Below are positions 24,901 to 34,300 of a DNA stretch of 64,000 nt, in pieces. Positions within the stretch are counted from its first letter, which is position 1. Each line of letters begins with the position of its first letter. A model generated the notes under the pieces. The model was not told the origin of the DNA. It worked only from the letters and a program-made list of their open reading frames with translations, and did not search any database. A program made the position numbers and the translations under genes. Source of the DNA: Chryseobacterium sp. R2A-55 (GTDB lineage Bacteria > Bacteroidota > Bacteroidia > Flavobacteriales > Weeksellaceae); the NCBI RefSeq assembly GCF_021401085.1, contig NZ_JACBFP010000001.1, positions 372,001 through 436,000 on the forward strand. Reading direction: 5' to 3'.

Positions 24901-26731
24901 AGCGGTTAGCTCCAATACTTGATGAGTTTGTTATTCCATTCGACCCCACTGTTCCAAGCAAAGAAGTATAAGCACCTGCTTTAGCCCCACTGCCTCCAAT
25001 AACATCAAATGGTGCTATGTTTGTTGGTCGGGATAAAGAAACAGAGCTGTTGGTGAAAGTTCCTGTCGTAACAAGGGACCAATATTCTGTTGTGCTTAGT
25101 GTTCCGGTAGTTGAAAGATCTGCAGTCCCTCCGCAGTTAGTGTCGAATGCTTCTGCTTGCGCGGATGGAGTAGTTCCTGTTGGTGCTGACACATTCGCCA
25201 AAACAAAAGGCAAATAAGTAGTTCCTTTTCCCACCGGAAAAACGTAGGACGTATTAGCTGTACCAGACATTGACCACTTAACCGGACCGCTAACAAATGA
25301 AGTCACATTTCCCGCGTTGGCGGCAGTGTTTGAGGTATTTGTAAGACTCACAACATTGGTTCCCGTATTTAAGATCCCATTAGTCATGGAAAGTTTATTC
25401 GAAATCTCAATCGGTGAACTTAACGTAGCTCCCCCACCATCAAAAGTTAGATTGTAAAATCTCCCTGTCGTTCCTGACAGAGTTCCATTAAGTGCTTGAG
25501 CAGCAGTACCGGTAAAATTAACGGTACTGTTTGCAGCCGTAAAAGTCTTATTGTTCGTCCACGTCCCCGAAATATTGATAGTAGGCGAACCCGTACAGAG
25601 GTACGTATTTGTTGCCGTTCCGTCTATATTAAGATTGCCAATGTTTGCCGTTCCTCCGGAATGATTAAAAGTATTGATTCCTGCTTGACCAGCGACCCCG
25701 ACATTTATAAAATCAGTATTTAATGTCCCTGCACTTAGCTTTGCTGTTCCGTTAACCGCGCCGTAACCCACATACAAACCATTCGTTACATTTAAGGTTC
25801 CGCCGTTAATATCCAAAGTTCCTCCGGCAGCGAGCACTGCACCCTTTGCATTTACCGTGTTGCCTGCTGTCTGGAATGTTCCGGCCTGATTATAGGGTGC
25901 CCAAAAGTTATCGTTTACCGTTAAGGTACCGTTTGCTGATATAATACCGCTGGCATTGGCAATTGTTAAGATACTTAATGCCGTGCTTCCTGTTCTGATC
26001 GTCGTGCCGGGTCCATTCATCTGTAAATGGGCACGTGGACCTTCCGCACCGGTATAGGCTCCGCTGTAAGAATAAGCGCCGGAAATATCCACATTTCCAC
26101 TCACCAGCAATAATTTTGAGTAAGCATTCCATGCAACGTTATGAGTCAGCGTCCCCGCAGCAGCCACGGTAAGGTTTTTTCCGACGGTGTAATCCGTATC
26201 CGTTGCTGCTAAAATTAAATTCCCTTGAGTAACGGTAAGGTTACCATTTACTGCAAAAGTTTTAGCACTGCTGGTTACCGATGATGCTGTTTTGTTAATG
26301 GCAAGGTTACCAAAACTACTCTTCGAAGAACCTCCAATCAAAGAAGCAATATTTCCATCGAAGGTCACTAAAGACGCAGCACCTGCGTTCAGCGTACCGT
26401 TATTTGTAAAATTTCCTTTTATATTCAATAAGCTGGTACTGCTATCAGCAGTGGTTAAAGTTGCACCCGCATTGATGGTTAGGTTATTTGCAACTGCACT
26501 TGTGTTGGCGGCAATACTTGGCATATTGGCAACACCCCCCGGTATTACAACGTCTGTTGTTGCAGTGGGAAGCTTATTCAAACTCCAGTTTGCCGGTCTA
26601 TTCCAATCATTTTTTTGGGTTCCGTTTCCGGAACCTCCTTTCCAAGTATTGGTTTGCCCGATAGCAAAAGAAGAAATCAAGACAAACAGCACAAGGCAGT
26701 ACTTTTCTAATCCAGTGTGAAAATTTTTCAT
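21908..26731 (-). CDS. Large T9SS-secreted beta-strand-repeat/Ig-like protein with type A sorting domain
   Basis: The start is placed at the ATG at 26731, giving 1607 aa with the signal peptide MKNFHTGLEKYCLVLFVLIS...AIGQ; the frame is open 17 codons further upstream but that segment is not signal-like. Residues about 25-470 are Asn/Thr/Gly-rich beta-strand repeats (GTWTNNKTFTAANSTVNFTG type) as in surface adhesins. An Ig-like domain follows near 640-715, then three almost identical 89-residue units (about 714-980). Residues about 1164-1520 are a module shared with four other proteins in this window (KQYNYVSSPVAGGNLKTIY, YNLVGNPYPSDLDI, KDRYWLKLNTPGG). The last ~80 residues are a T9SS type A signal ending ITTRKVIK. 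The protein is exported and probably cell-surface bound; no catalytic domain is visible. Confidence 0.88.
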   Translation of the reverse strand: MKNFHTGLEKYCLVLFVLISSFAIGQTNTWKGGSGNGTQKNDWNRPANWSLNKLPTATTDVVIPGGVANMPSIAANTSAVANNLTINAGATLTTADSSTSLLNIKGNFTNNGTLNAGAASLVTFDGNIASLIGGSSKSSFGNLAINKTASSVTSSAKTFAVNGNLTVTQGNLILAATDTDYTVGKNLTVAAAGTLTHNVAWNAYSKLLLVSGNVDISGAYSYSGAYTGAEGPRAHLQMNGPGTTIRTGSTALSILTIANASGIISANGTLTVNDNFWAPYNQAGTFQTAGNTVNAKGAVLAAGGTLDINGGTLNVTNGLYVGYGAVNGTAKLSAGTLNTDFINVGVAGQAGINTFNHSGGTANIGNLNIDGTATNTYLCTGSPTINISGTWTNNKTFTAANSTVNFTGTAAQALNGTLSGTTGRFYNLTFDGGGATLSSPIEISNKLSMTNGILNTGTNVVSLTNTSNTAANAGNVTSFVSGPVKWSMSGTANTSYVFPVGKGTTYLPFVLANVSAPTGTTPSAQAEAFDTNCGGTADLSTTGTLSTTEYWSLVTTGTFTNSSVSLSRPTNIAPFDVIGGSGAKAGAYTSLLGTVGSNGITNSSSIGANRFFVFAGKKQKIVTGTVVSPNCAGSSVSVPFTIEGIFNSGNVFTAQLSNSTGSFASPTNIGSLTQTTAGTISATIPAGTPAGSGYRIRVVSSNPNVVGTDNGANITLSDKPAIAVIAAPAAICAGGSLNPATPTVTANGSAVTAQGWQLETGVGSGVFADLTVPYAVTFADNGKKLQYHATNGCGTTTSNLITLTVNDKPTVSAIAVPTALCAGGSLNPATPTVTANGSAVTAQGWQLETGVGSGVFANLTVPYAVTFADHGKKLQYHATNGCGTTTSNQVTLTVNDKPTVSAIAAPTALCAGGSLNPATPAVTANGSAVTAQGWQLETGVGSGVFANLTVPYAVTFADHGKKLQYYVTNGCGTTISNSVTVTVSALPTASVTGNNQICKNADAVFILTGTAGATVTYNINGINQTTVVLDSSGKATVTVLSAAVNQTLNIVSVSNGTCTNSAGSSATVAVGEDSVYTGTVPTGSWTKGRPDGNGLNAVIAGNYNTSDGNIKACSCTVLSGGSLTVSANHFLEVENGVTNNGDLTIESDGNLIQVNDNAVNQGNVIVKRAFTFSPERKQYNYVSSPVAGGNLKTIYAGSPEAVYHSEATNMFYASSGANIQGRALALKEPSTAAVSGPTVTASFVGVPFNGILKYPLAYTTANPTVNHGYNLVGNPYPSDLDIDALYDDNNSKIDPTYSFWDNRGNTIFVQQGSAYLGVSYARYNAVSGTGVGAATSNGYIPVRVPNQFVKVGSGFMIRAKSTANGATLDFKNAYRSDNNSGPGFFGKSSTKDRYWLKLNTPGGIQLMTAVVYFPTGNNDFSLDDSVTSNSSDDIYTFAVQTAVAINGRAPFSQSDRVMVGVNSFTSGNYTISLGDQEGVFASGQNVYLKDHLTGIVTNLSEGSYTFSITAGQSTGRFELMYEPGAVLATEGAVKDELMVYKDGQDFVVAAKANKITGLEVYDLLGRMIYKDAPQKTKAIIDSSVMTTGVYIFRIDQGGKITTRKVIK
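23790..24590 (-). repeat. Three tandem 267-bp repeats inside the T9SS gene
   Basis: The string GTAGTCCCGCAACCGTTCGT recurs at 23811, 24078 and 24345, an exact spacing of 267 bp, with the flanking sequence nearly identical between copies. Each unit encodes an 89-residue Ig-like domain containing CAGGSLNPATP, NGSAVTAQGWQLETG and GKKLQY. In-frame copies can expand or contract by recombination without breaking the frame. Confidence 0.9.
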
Positions 26732-26781
26732 ATTTGTGTTTTTCAAAAGAAGGAATGTAGGTTTTGAAGTGACCCATACCA

Positions 26782-27001
26782 CTAAACACCTTCCGTATCA
26801 TCTGTTAAGGAAAGCATTTTTAATAATTTCGGCGTTAAAAGTCGGTGCAGTCTGTAAACCACATGACAGTCATAATGCAGTTTAGTGAACTGCATACCGT
26901 AAACTGGTGATAAGAAAAAAGGGAAAGGAGCCAGTGCAGACAGCATGCCGTGCAAATACAGCAGAATACCCGCCACTTTGGTAAGCGTAAATTTTTTTCA
27001 T
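26782..27001 (-). pseudogene. Leader ORF with signal-peptide-like frame broken at an A7 run
   Basis: An ATG at 27001, 27 bases after a strong -7 box, is followed by seven A residues. Read as written it gives a 39-codon frame ending near 26882. With one A fewer it would read MKKFTLTKVAGILLYLHGML and continue about 72 codons to a stop at 26782, with an N-terminus typical of a secretion signal. The part after about residue 35 does not look like a folded protein. It may be a decayed 5' end of an older secreted gene or a frame-switchable leader peptide of the downstream T9SS gene; a sequencing error in the homopolymer is also possible. Confidence 0.35.
26875..26895. other. Perfect 8-bp hairpin in the leader of the T9SS gene
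   Basis: ATGCAGTT and AACTGCAT flank a 5-base loop (TAGTG). The hairpin lies about 145 bases before the ATG at 26731, inside the predicted 290-base leader. No T-run follows on the minus strand, so it is not a classical terminator. Confidence 0.45.
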
Positions 27002-27028
27002 TTTGTGTTTCGGTATTTTTTTTTGCTG

Positions 27029-27060
27029 CAAATATAACCCGCTGACAAACACGATGCAAA
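27029..27060 (-). promoter_or_regulatory. Strong Bacteroidota-type promoter with long leader
   Basis: The minus strand shows TTTG (27057-27060), a 20-base spacer and TATATTTG (27029-27036), a full consensus match. Transcription would begin near 27022, giving roughly 290 untranslated bases before the T9SS gene at 26731, or about 21 before the leader ORF at 27001. Confidence 0.65.
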
Positions 27061-27384
27061 CTTTTTTTGTACAGAAGCAGAAAAAAGGTGATTACACCTT
27101 TTTTTAATCAAATCAAAAAATATTCCTCTATTAATATATATTTAATTAAAATAAATCAAATACGTTACATTATCTTTTACCATATTTTTTTACAGATAAA
27201 AAGTTGTATATCTCTGCTTCCCAAAATAAAATCACAAAAATGTCAGTAATATGTTAAATCAATCGAAAATAGGCTCAAAAAATGCGCCTTTTTGCCCGAT
27301 ATTTTTCTCTTTCCTCCTTGATCTTCCCAAAAAAAGGCTGCCCTTTTTCCGGACAGCCTCTGTTCATTTGATTGAAATTTCAGT
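27061..27384. other. AT-rich spacer with the terminator of the upstream T9SS gene
   Basis: This stretch is very AT-rich from about 27064 to 27240 with no credible gene. It contains the terminator at 27329-27359 and nothing else that I can support. Confidence 0.6.
27329..27359 (-). terminator. Rho-independent terminator of the 838-aa T9SS gene
   Basis: AGGCTG (27335-27340) pairs with CAGCCT (27354-27359), extended inward by CC/GG past one mismatch. On the minus strand the hairpin is followed by a run of T (27334-27329). It lies 25 bases after the stop codon at 27385. Confidence 0.7.
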
Positions 27385-29901
27385 TTATTTCAGCACTTTC
27401 CTCATGGTCATCGCGCCTCCTTCCTGCACAATCTTTAAGAAATAAACCCCATTGGTTAATGATGAGGCATCGATAGTAGCCTTGATACTGTTGGGCAGGA
27501 TCCTGAAGACCATTCTTCCCACCCCATCATATACTTGCAGCTCGGTCATTTTTTGCGCCGGAGTCTGCACCACAAAATCATTTCCTTCGCGGTAAACCAT
27601 CACATCACTCTGCTGTACGGCATGGGTCGCCAATATTATTTTTGGCACATATACCAACTCGAAACGGTTGGTAAATTCTCCCGGCCTGCTTGAAAACGCA
27701 TAGCTGCCCTGAGAAAGGTCGGTCTGAATTCCGGTTTGCTTATCGATGAGATAGATGTTTTGCCCGTTGGCAAAAACCCCTTCTGAATCCTGAAGTGATA
27801 AGGTGTAGTTTCCGGCAGCAGACGCACTGTACCCCAATGGAAGAACATCCTTACTGTCAAATAACGGACGGCCATGAATGGCGATTTTTTCTGCTCCGGC
27901 CATGGTATAAACATTCTCTGAACTGTCAACCGCTTTGGAATCGTCCTGACCCACCTGCAGTGAACCACCCTGATAATAAACCACCGCCGCCGAATATTGC
28001 ACGCCCGAAGGAGTCGTTAATCCAAGCCAATAGCGATCCATGGCGCCATTTACAATTTTTCCGCCTTTTCCGAAGTATTGAGGAGTGGCAGGATTATCCA
28101 CCCGCATGGATTCATTACGGAATATCACGGTGCCCGTGCTCAAAGCTTTTATCATAAATCCCTGCGCGGGTCTTACAAATCGTGATGGCGGTCTTGAAGG
28201 ATATCCCGGTGTATGTGCTGCTGTGGAAGTCCCGTTGCTTGCATTGAAAAGGGCATAGTGTTCGCCGTTGTATTGGGAACCTTGTTGTTCGAAAAGGGTA
28301 TTTCCCCTGTTGTCCCAAAAACTGAAGGTGGAACTGATCAAATCGACATTGGTCTTGTAGAAGGCCAGCAGATCTATGTTGGAAGGGTATGGATTACCTA
28401 TTAAATTATAACCGCGCTGGGCATTGCTGTACGATATAGGAAAATTTAAAGTCCCGTTAAAAGGCACCCCCACAAATGAAGCAGCTACTGTTCCGGCAGG
28501 CACTGCAGAAGCAGAAGGTTCTTTTAGCGCCAATCCTCTTCCCTGAATATTTACCCCTGTTGAATTATAGAAAAAATCCGTGGCTTCATTGAAATAAGCC
28601 GCGATGGGGTTTCCGGGATAAATGCTTTTCAGATTACCCCCGATCACCGGTGAGGAAACCAAATTATACTGCTGTCTTCCGGCGGAAAAAATAAACCCCT
28701 TCTCTACTTTTATGTTTCCGATATTGAGTACCTTGTCATAAACCTGAATAAGGTTCGCACTGTCTTTTACCACCACCGTTCCGCCATGGCTATTATCTAT
28801 TCTGCCAAGCAATTTCACATAAGTACCCGGAGCCACGGTAAGGGTTTTTCCCGAAGTCACCGTGCAGGCACACGCATCAATCGAACCGAAAACACCGGTA
28901 TTGTAGTTATCATTGATCACCGCAGAGAGTCCGTTGAATAAGCTGGGTACTCCTTTATTGACATCCCAGGAACCGGCAGAAAATATACTTTCGTCTCCTT
29001 TTTTGATGGTAACATAGCCCGTATTGGTTTTTGTCGGATCATTGATCAAAGTCACTTTCAGGGTGAAAACATAGTCACCCGGTTTATCCAAAATCTGATT
29101 TAAAGAAATCGTTCGTTGCAGGGAAGAAAACTTCACATCGCCGGTACTCAAAGCTACAGTACTTAAAGGAGGCTTGCTCGTTAACTGTAAATTATATTTC
29201 ACATTGGCGAAGCCACCCGTGTAATTCATATAGCTCACTACAATTTCAGGGATCGTTTCACTGTCATAATAGCACACGATGGATGGAACTGCGCCTGCCA
29301 ATGCACCGATGGCAGTACCCCCATTAGCGTTAATGACCGGAAAATCTCTACATTTGTACACAATATCACCTATTAATAAGGTGGTATTTCCGTTTCCCTG
29401 GCAGTTTCCGTTGAATCCCAGATTATAGGATCCCCGGCATGAACTGCCGCCCGCACTCTCAGTAATTGAAATAATGGTATTGGTGGGCAGCTTTAAGGTC
29501 AATTTATCTGCAATAAACAATGCTCCACCATCAATCAACAGTAAAAAATTACCGGCAGATCTAAATTCCGTAGTGGGCAGGTTCCCCTGATTCGTCAGAC
29601 TCAAAACCCCTTGCACCGTTAAATTTTCAATGGTAAAATACTTAGTTCCTTTATTTAGGGCAGACTTAATCTCAACCGTATGTCCACACTGTATTTCCAC
29701 GGAAACACCAGTGTGACCGGATGCACCCGGAATTTCAGTGGAAACCTGCGGTACACCCGCATCGTAACTCACCATCCAGCTTGCAGGATTTTCCCAATTG
29801 CCGGAACCGCTGGAAGTAAATTTGGCAATGGTATAAGCGGGAACTGCAGCGAAACAGTTGATCCCGATTAAGAACGAAATAAAAAGCAGAATTGTTTTCA
29901 T
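27385..29901 (-). CDS. T9SS-secreted protein with G8-like N-terminal part and type A sorting domain
   Basis: The 838-aa protein has signal peptide MKTILLFISFLIGINCFA. Residues about 25-230 resemble G8/beta-helix cell-surface domains: SGNWENPASWMVSYDAG, then HTGVSVEIQCGHTVEIKSAL and successive short beta rungs. Cys pairs (SSCRGSYNLGFNGNCQG) suggest disulfides. Residues about 390-750 are the module shared with four other proteins here (RQQYNLVSSPVIGGNLKSIY, RGYNLIGNPYPSNIDLLAF, MDRYWLGLTTPSG, EGVFANGQNIYLIDKQTG). The last ~80 residues are the T9SS type A signal ending TMRKVLK. It is the shortest of the five module-bearing proteins. The terminator at 27329-27359 closes it as its own unit. Confidence 0.87.
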   Translation of the reverse strand: MKTILLFISFLIGINCFAAVPAYTIAKFTSSGSGNWENPASWMVSYDAGVPQVSTEIPGASGHTGVSVEIQCGHTVEIKSALNKGTKYFTIENLTVQGVLSLTNQGNLPTTEFRSAGNFLLLIDGGALFIADKLTLKLPTNTIISITESAGGSSCRGSYNLGFNGNCQGNGNTTLLIGDIVYKCRDFPVINANGGTAIGALAGAVPSIVCYYDSETIPEIVVSYMNYTGGFANVKYNLQLTSKPPLSTVALSTGDVKFSSLQRTISLNQILDKPGDYVFTLKVTLINDPTKTNTGYVTIKKGDESIFSAGSWDVNKGVPSLFNGLSAVINDNYNTGVFGSIDACACTVTSGKTLTVAPGTYVKLLGRIDNSHGGTVVVKDSANLIQVYDKVLNIGNIKVEKGFIFSAGRQQYNLVSSPVIGGNLKSIYPGNPIAAYFNEATDFFYNSTGVNIQGRGLALKEPSASAVPAGTVAASFVGVPFNGTLNFPISYSNAQRGYNLIGNPYPSNIDLLAFYKTNVDLISSTFSFWDNRGNTLFEQQGSQYNGEHYALFNASNGTSTAAHTPGYPSRPPSRFVRPAQGFMIKALSTGTVIFRNESMRVDNPATPQYFGKGGKIVNGAMDRYWLGLTTPSGVQYSAAVVYYQGGSLQVGQDDSKAVDSSENVYTMAGAEKIAIHGRPLFDSKDVLPLGYSASAAGNYTLSLQDSEGVFANGQNIYLIDKQTGIQTDLSQGSYAFSSRPGEFTNRFELVYVPKIILATHAVQQSDVMVYREGNDFVVQTPAQKMTELQVYDGVGRMVFRILPNSIKATIDASSLTNGVYFLKIVQEGGAMTMRKVLK

Positions 29902-30160
29902 TATTTTGTGTTTTTAGATAATTATAATGGACAGGTATTTATTGGTGAAAAATCCCCACCGAAACGATAAGGCAGATCACCGCTGTTTCAAATCCCTTTT
30001 TCAGCAGGGACTGTGAAACCTAAAATTAATGCACTGAACTTGGTTTAGGAAAATGGAAGGTTCAACTTCACCACCGTAGATCCGGCAAACTTCTGATGTT
30101 GTTGATGTATTTTTTTCTTCATAAGCTATTTTATTTAAACTTAAAAATAATCTTATTTCA

Positions 30161-30180
30161 TTTGTATCAATACAAATTTA
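30161..30180 (-). promoter_or_regulatory. Palindrome overlapping a -7 box upstream of the 838-aa T9SS gene
   Basis: TTTGTAT and ATACAAA face each other across two bases (30161-30176). On the minus strand TAAATTTG (30173-30180), a -7 consensus match, overlaps the palindrome. A -33 match is not evident. The arrangement is what an operator over a promoter would look like, about 270 bases before the gene. Confidence 0.35.
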
Positions 30181-30406
30181 CGCTAATATTCTGCACCTTT
30201 CATTAATTATTTAAGCCGATTCATTAAAAAGGGTGAAAACACCCTTTCCAAAAACAAAAAAAAATTTATGCTTCCTACAAAACTTAGAGAAAAATATCAA
30301 CTTCTGCATGCTGTGCATTGAGAACTCTGTCTGGAAACAATAAGCGGAAGCGCCCTTGTCTGGTCTGCAACAGGTGCTTTTAAGTATCATAAAATTTATA
30401 TAAATT

Positions 30407-30442
30407 GTTTGTCCCTGCGTTTTTTTCCACGCAAGGACAGAC
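30407..30442. other. Strong imperfect hairpin
   Basis: GTTTGTCC-C-TGCGT pairs with ACGCA-A-GGACAGAC around an 8-base loop, giving 13 pairs (one G-T) with one internal mismatch. It stands in a spacer with no adjacent coding frame and no T-run, so it could be a structured RNA element or a recombination site. Confidence 0.4.
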
Positions 30443-30641
30443 TAATCCCCCGTGTTTTTGAAATCAACTAAGGCGCTTTCGCCGGTTGATGATATACAAA
30501 GGTTAAAAAAAATCAAAGCGTTATGAATTATCGCTAAATGCACAACAGGTTGTGCACATGCAAACCGGCTTTGAAGCCTGTTTCAACTGGCGGTGAAAAC
30601 TTTAGAAATTTGGTTGTTCCAAAGACATTTGGTGCCCATGA

Positions 30642-30848
30642 TCATTTTCGCAGCCCCGTTTTGCGGGGTTTTCGCAAAGTATTGGCGGGATCGTAAGTAC
30701 CTGAAGCGGGCAATGTCTCATAGGGGTTTACCGAATAACCGGCGGGTAAAGTCGGCATAAACTGCAAGGGGCTATTCTTAGGGGTGGGAGGAGCCAGCCT
30801 TGAAACCCCAATGTCTTGAACCTTTTTCTTCCCACTGACATTTACGGA
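30642..30848 (-). pseudogene. Protein-like frame without start codon, probable gene remnant
   Basis: The minus strand is open for 68 codons from just after a stop at 30849 to a stop at 30642. It contains VQDIGVSRLAPPTPKNSPL, MPTLPAGYSVNPYETLP and SGTYDPANTLRK. The residue pattern looks like real protein, but there is no initiator near its beginning. I read it as an eroded fragment; I cannot name the family. Confidence 0.3.
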
Positions 30849-31338
30849 TTATGGCGATTCATCCGCCGATACGTCCGTGTTCTAAAAGCGGTTAACACAC
30901 TGAAAAAGCGGTGCTTATTTGTGATCCGGTTCCGGGGTTCATCATTAATATCTTGATTTTATCCCTATTTTCCAGGATTGACAATACGGAATGTTTTCTG
31001 GTGCTCAAGTGGACAATTTTCCGGTGAACTCTGTGAACAGCAAGAACGCATATATTGTACCTTTTCAACTTAAACACTTTTTAAGACGCCATAGTTTCTT
31101 CCCTCTATAAAATTAATCGGGTCTGATTTAAAGGACTTTCCTGTATAGAACAATATGAATTTCCCAAAAGCTCATGACTTTGAATGGCACATTAACCTAC
31201 CCACTGATCAACAACAAATCAAAATCTCCAATCACCGGAAAAACTTGGGACGCCACAGCAAATCACCATGTGGAACAGAAGAAACTGACCAGAATGCTCC
31301 ATCCCCTTTCTACGCAGACTGAAGTCCATCGACAAAAG

Positions 31339-31370
31339 AAAAAAGACCCGGGGAAAAATTTCCCGGGTCT
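31339..31370 (-). terminator. Rho-independent terminator of the 1590-aa T9SS gene
   Basis: AGACCCGGG (31344-31352) pairs perfectly with CCCGGGTCT (31362-31370) around an AT loop, followed on the minus strand by a T-run. It lies 24 bases after the stop codon at 31394. Confidence 0.8.
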
Positions 31371-31393
31371 TTAAAGAATAGGATTTTAATGAT

Positions 31394-34300
31394 CTATTTG
31401 ATCACTTTTTTGGTTGTGACTTGTCCGTGCCGGTCAATCTTCAGCACATAAACCCCGTTTACCATGACCGATGAATCGATGGTGGCTTTCATAGAATTTG
31501 GTGCTGTTTTCAGAATCATTCTTCCGGCACTGTCATATACCTCCAGACCTGTGATTTCCTGACTTTGGGATTTCACCACAAAGTCGGTACCGTCCCTATA
31601 TACCTGCAGGCTTTCTTTCACTTTTCCATCGGTTGCCAGAATAGTCTGAGGTTCATAGATGATCTCAAACCTTCCCGTGGTTTCGCCCGCACCGGCCGAG
31701 AAGGTATAGCTGCCCTCGCTCAGGTTGACCACCGTGCCGGTCTGGTTGTCTTTCAGGTAAATGTTCTGGCCGTTGGCGAATATGCCTTCCGCCTGGTCGA
31801 TGGCAATCGTGTAGCTTCCGGACTCGTAATGCCTGCTTCCCAGCGGAACCCTGTCGCTCACCGCAAATGGACTCCTGCCGTTGATGCCGATTTTCAGGCC
31901 ATCAGTCACACTGTACAGCTCATCAGATCCGCCCGAGGAAAAGGAGTCATCCGGACCGAACCCGTTGCTGCCGCCCGCGAAATACACCACCGCCATCTGT
32001 ACCGCCAGCTGCCCCGGAGTAACCATCTTCAGCCAGTACCGATCCATTGCCGAACCTCCCCTGCCGAAGAACGGGTTATTTTCAAATTCTTTCACACGCA
32101 GATTATTTTTGAAAGTCAGTGTTTTAGAAGAAGTATTGATTATTGTTGCTACAAATGACTGTCCCACGGAAACATATTGTCCCGGAATTTTTCCACTTGG
32201 GGCAGTATCAGAAGTTGCAGCTGCTGTCCCTGTAGCGTTGACTGCATTATAGGTCGCGTAGGCATTACCTGAATAATTCGATCCCATTTGGGCATAGGTG
32301 GTGTTTCCGATGTTGTCCCAGAAACGGAAGGTGGAGCTCAAATGGCCATCAGCGGCATTGCCGGTGTAGAAGGCCTTAAGATCGAGATTCGAGGGATAAG
32401 GGTTTCCGATCAGGTTGTGTCCGCGCATCGTGGTTCCCGGAGTGGTGACTCCCGGTGCAGAGTTGACCGCATTGATGGAAACCTGCCCATTCACCGGAGG
32501 CCCTTCAAAGACCGCGTAGAAAGGACCATTGCCCGTAAGCGGCTCTTTCACTGCCAATCCTCTTCCCGCAATGTATGCGCCGGAAGATTCCCCGAAATAG
32601 TTAGTACTCTCTATATAGTATTGCACGCTCGGCGAACTCACCGGGTTGCCGGAGCCGTCCCGGTAAATAGTGGTCTTCAGGTTGGCTCCCACCACAGGCG
32701 AGATCAGAAAATTGTACTGCTTCCGGCCGGAAGAGACATTGATGTTTCTTTTCACCGTGATGCTGCCGGAGTTCGCTGCGTTATCATTGATCTGGATTAA
32801 GTTTCCTCCGCTGTTCACATTTACTGCAGTGGCCGGTCCCCTGTTGGTCAACTCCTCCTGTATTCTCAGTGATGCGGTTTTGGTGGGATCGTCATTGATA
32901 TTTAAGATACCGCTGGGCAGGACAAGCACATTAAATGCCTCAAAATGAGCATTCCCTTTAATGGTTACCGGTGTTTTCACGATCACGCATTTGGTGATGT
33001 CCGGCAGCGTTTTGCCTGGCAGCCATGCGGTAGCCGTAGCCCAGTCTGCAGAGGCAACACTGGAGATGTTGTTATTGTTGTTGACCGTAATATTTCCTAC
33101 CGCCGAACATCCGTTGACCAAAGTGGCGGTTGCGGACAGCACAAAAGACTTATTGGCTTCCAGCTGTGCCAGACTTGGCTTGATGTAGATTCTGGAGATC
33201 GGCTGGTTGGCATAGGGGATGGTAGCTGCCGCATCAGAGTAGATATCCACCGGCGTACCCGTCCAGACAAAGGAAGGCTGAAGCGGTCTTTCGCCAAAAA
33301 ACTCCACATCGTCCACAGCGACTCCATCCCCCCAATTACATTTGTATCTGATCCGGATCCTTACTGAAGGTTTATTTTCATAAGCCGCCAGTTCTGCCGG
33401 AGGAATGGTGACCGTAGCAAAATCATTCCCCTGCCCAATACTTTCATATATTCTTTTTATTTCAGTATAGCTGGCGCCCCCGTCGGTAGAAGCTTCTATG
33501 CTCACAAAATCGTCGTCAAGAGTATTTCTATATTTGGAAAAATACACCCTGAATCTGAAGGTCAGGTTACTGTAGTTGGTCGTATTGATCACGGGCGAAA
33601 CCAGGGCATTTTCCACATTTACGTCCTTCAAATCTGAAGTAGCCATCACAAATTTACTGCCTGCAACCCCGGATGCAATCGCAGGAAACCATACTGACCC
33701 GCCAGGAACAAACACACTGGTCCTGTTCTGCCACATGGTAAAGGCATTATTAGCAGTACTCAAAATATTTTGATTGGTAAACACGCCCAGTCCGCCGCCT
33801 TCAAATTTTTCGTCGATAAAATAGTCCACTTCCTTATCTCCTGCGGCACTGATGGCGATGATGGAGGAATCACCGCATGCCACTGCAGACCCCGGCGTAA
33901 AAGTAATATCCGGCGTCTGTTTGATGATGGCTTTCACCGGGATCCTCACCAATGATTCGCAGCCATTGAATGCGGCTACATAATAAGTAGTGGTGGAAGT
34001 TATGGAAGGAGTGCTCCAGGTTCCGGTAGCGGTGGTGCCAATGGGACTGCCCCCGATTGGTGCGGCATACCACCTGAACTCAGTGGGACTTCCGACGGCC
34101 ACTGCACTTACCGTCACCGGTCCGGTTCCGCATCGTGAACCATCCGTGGTGGAGGTGACAATGGCAGAGCAATTGGCAATCACGGTGAAAATATAATCCT
34201 CAGTTTCCCCAAAATTATTGATGGTTTTACAAGGATTAATAGTCGCATCTGCATCTTTGATCCTGATCCTCATCCGGTAATTGCCCGGGGGAGTAGTTGG

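Larger units (their letters stand above)
29902..31393. other. 1.5-kb spacer between two T9SS genes
   Basis: No intact gene is convincing here. Parts are the leader of the 838-aa gene, a palindrome/-7 box near 30161-30180, a strong hairpin at 30407-30442, a small CCCCG/CGGGG hairpin followed by four T at 30654-30672, a protein-like frame without a start at 30642-30848, and a 55-codon plus-strand frame at 31155-31322 (MNFPKAHDFEWHINLPTD...) of unknown status. The terminator of the next T9SS gene lies at 31339-31370. Confidence 0.55.

Noticed and set aside
30892-31077. 61-codon minus-strand ORF
   Set aside because: His/Arg/Ser-rich composition, no promoter, no context; it looks like a chance frame in a spacer.
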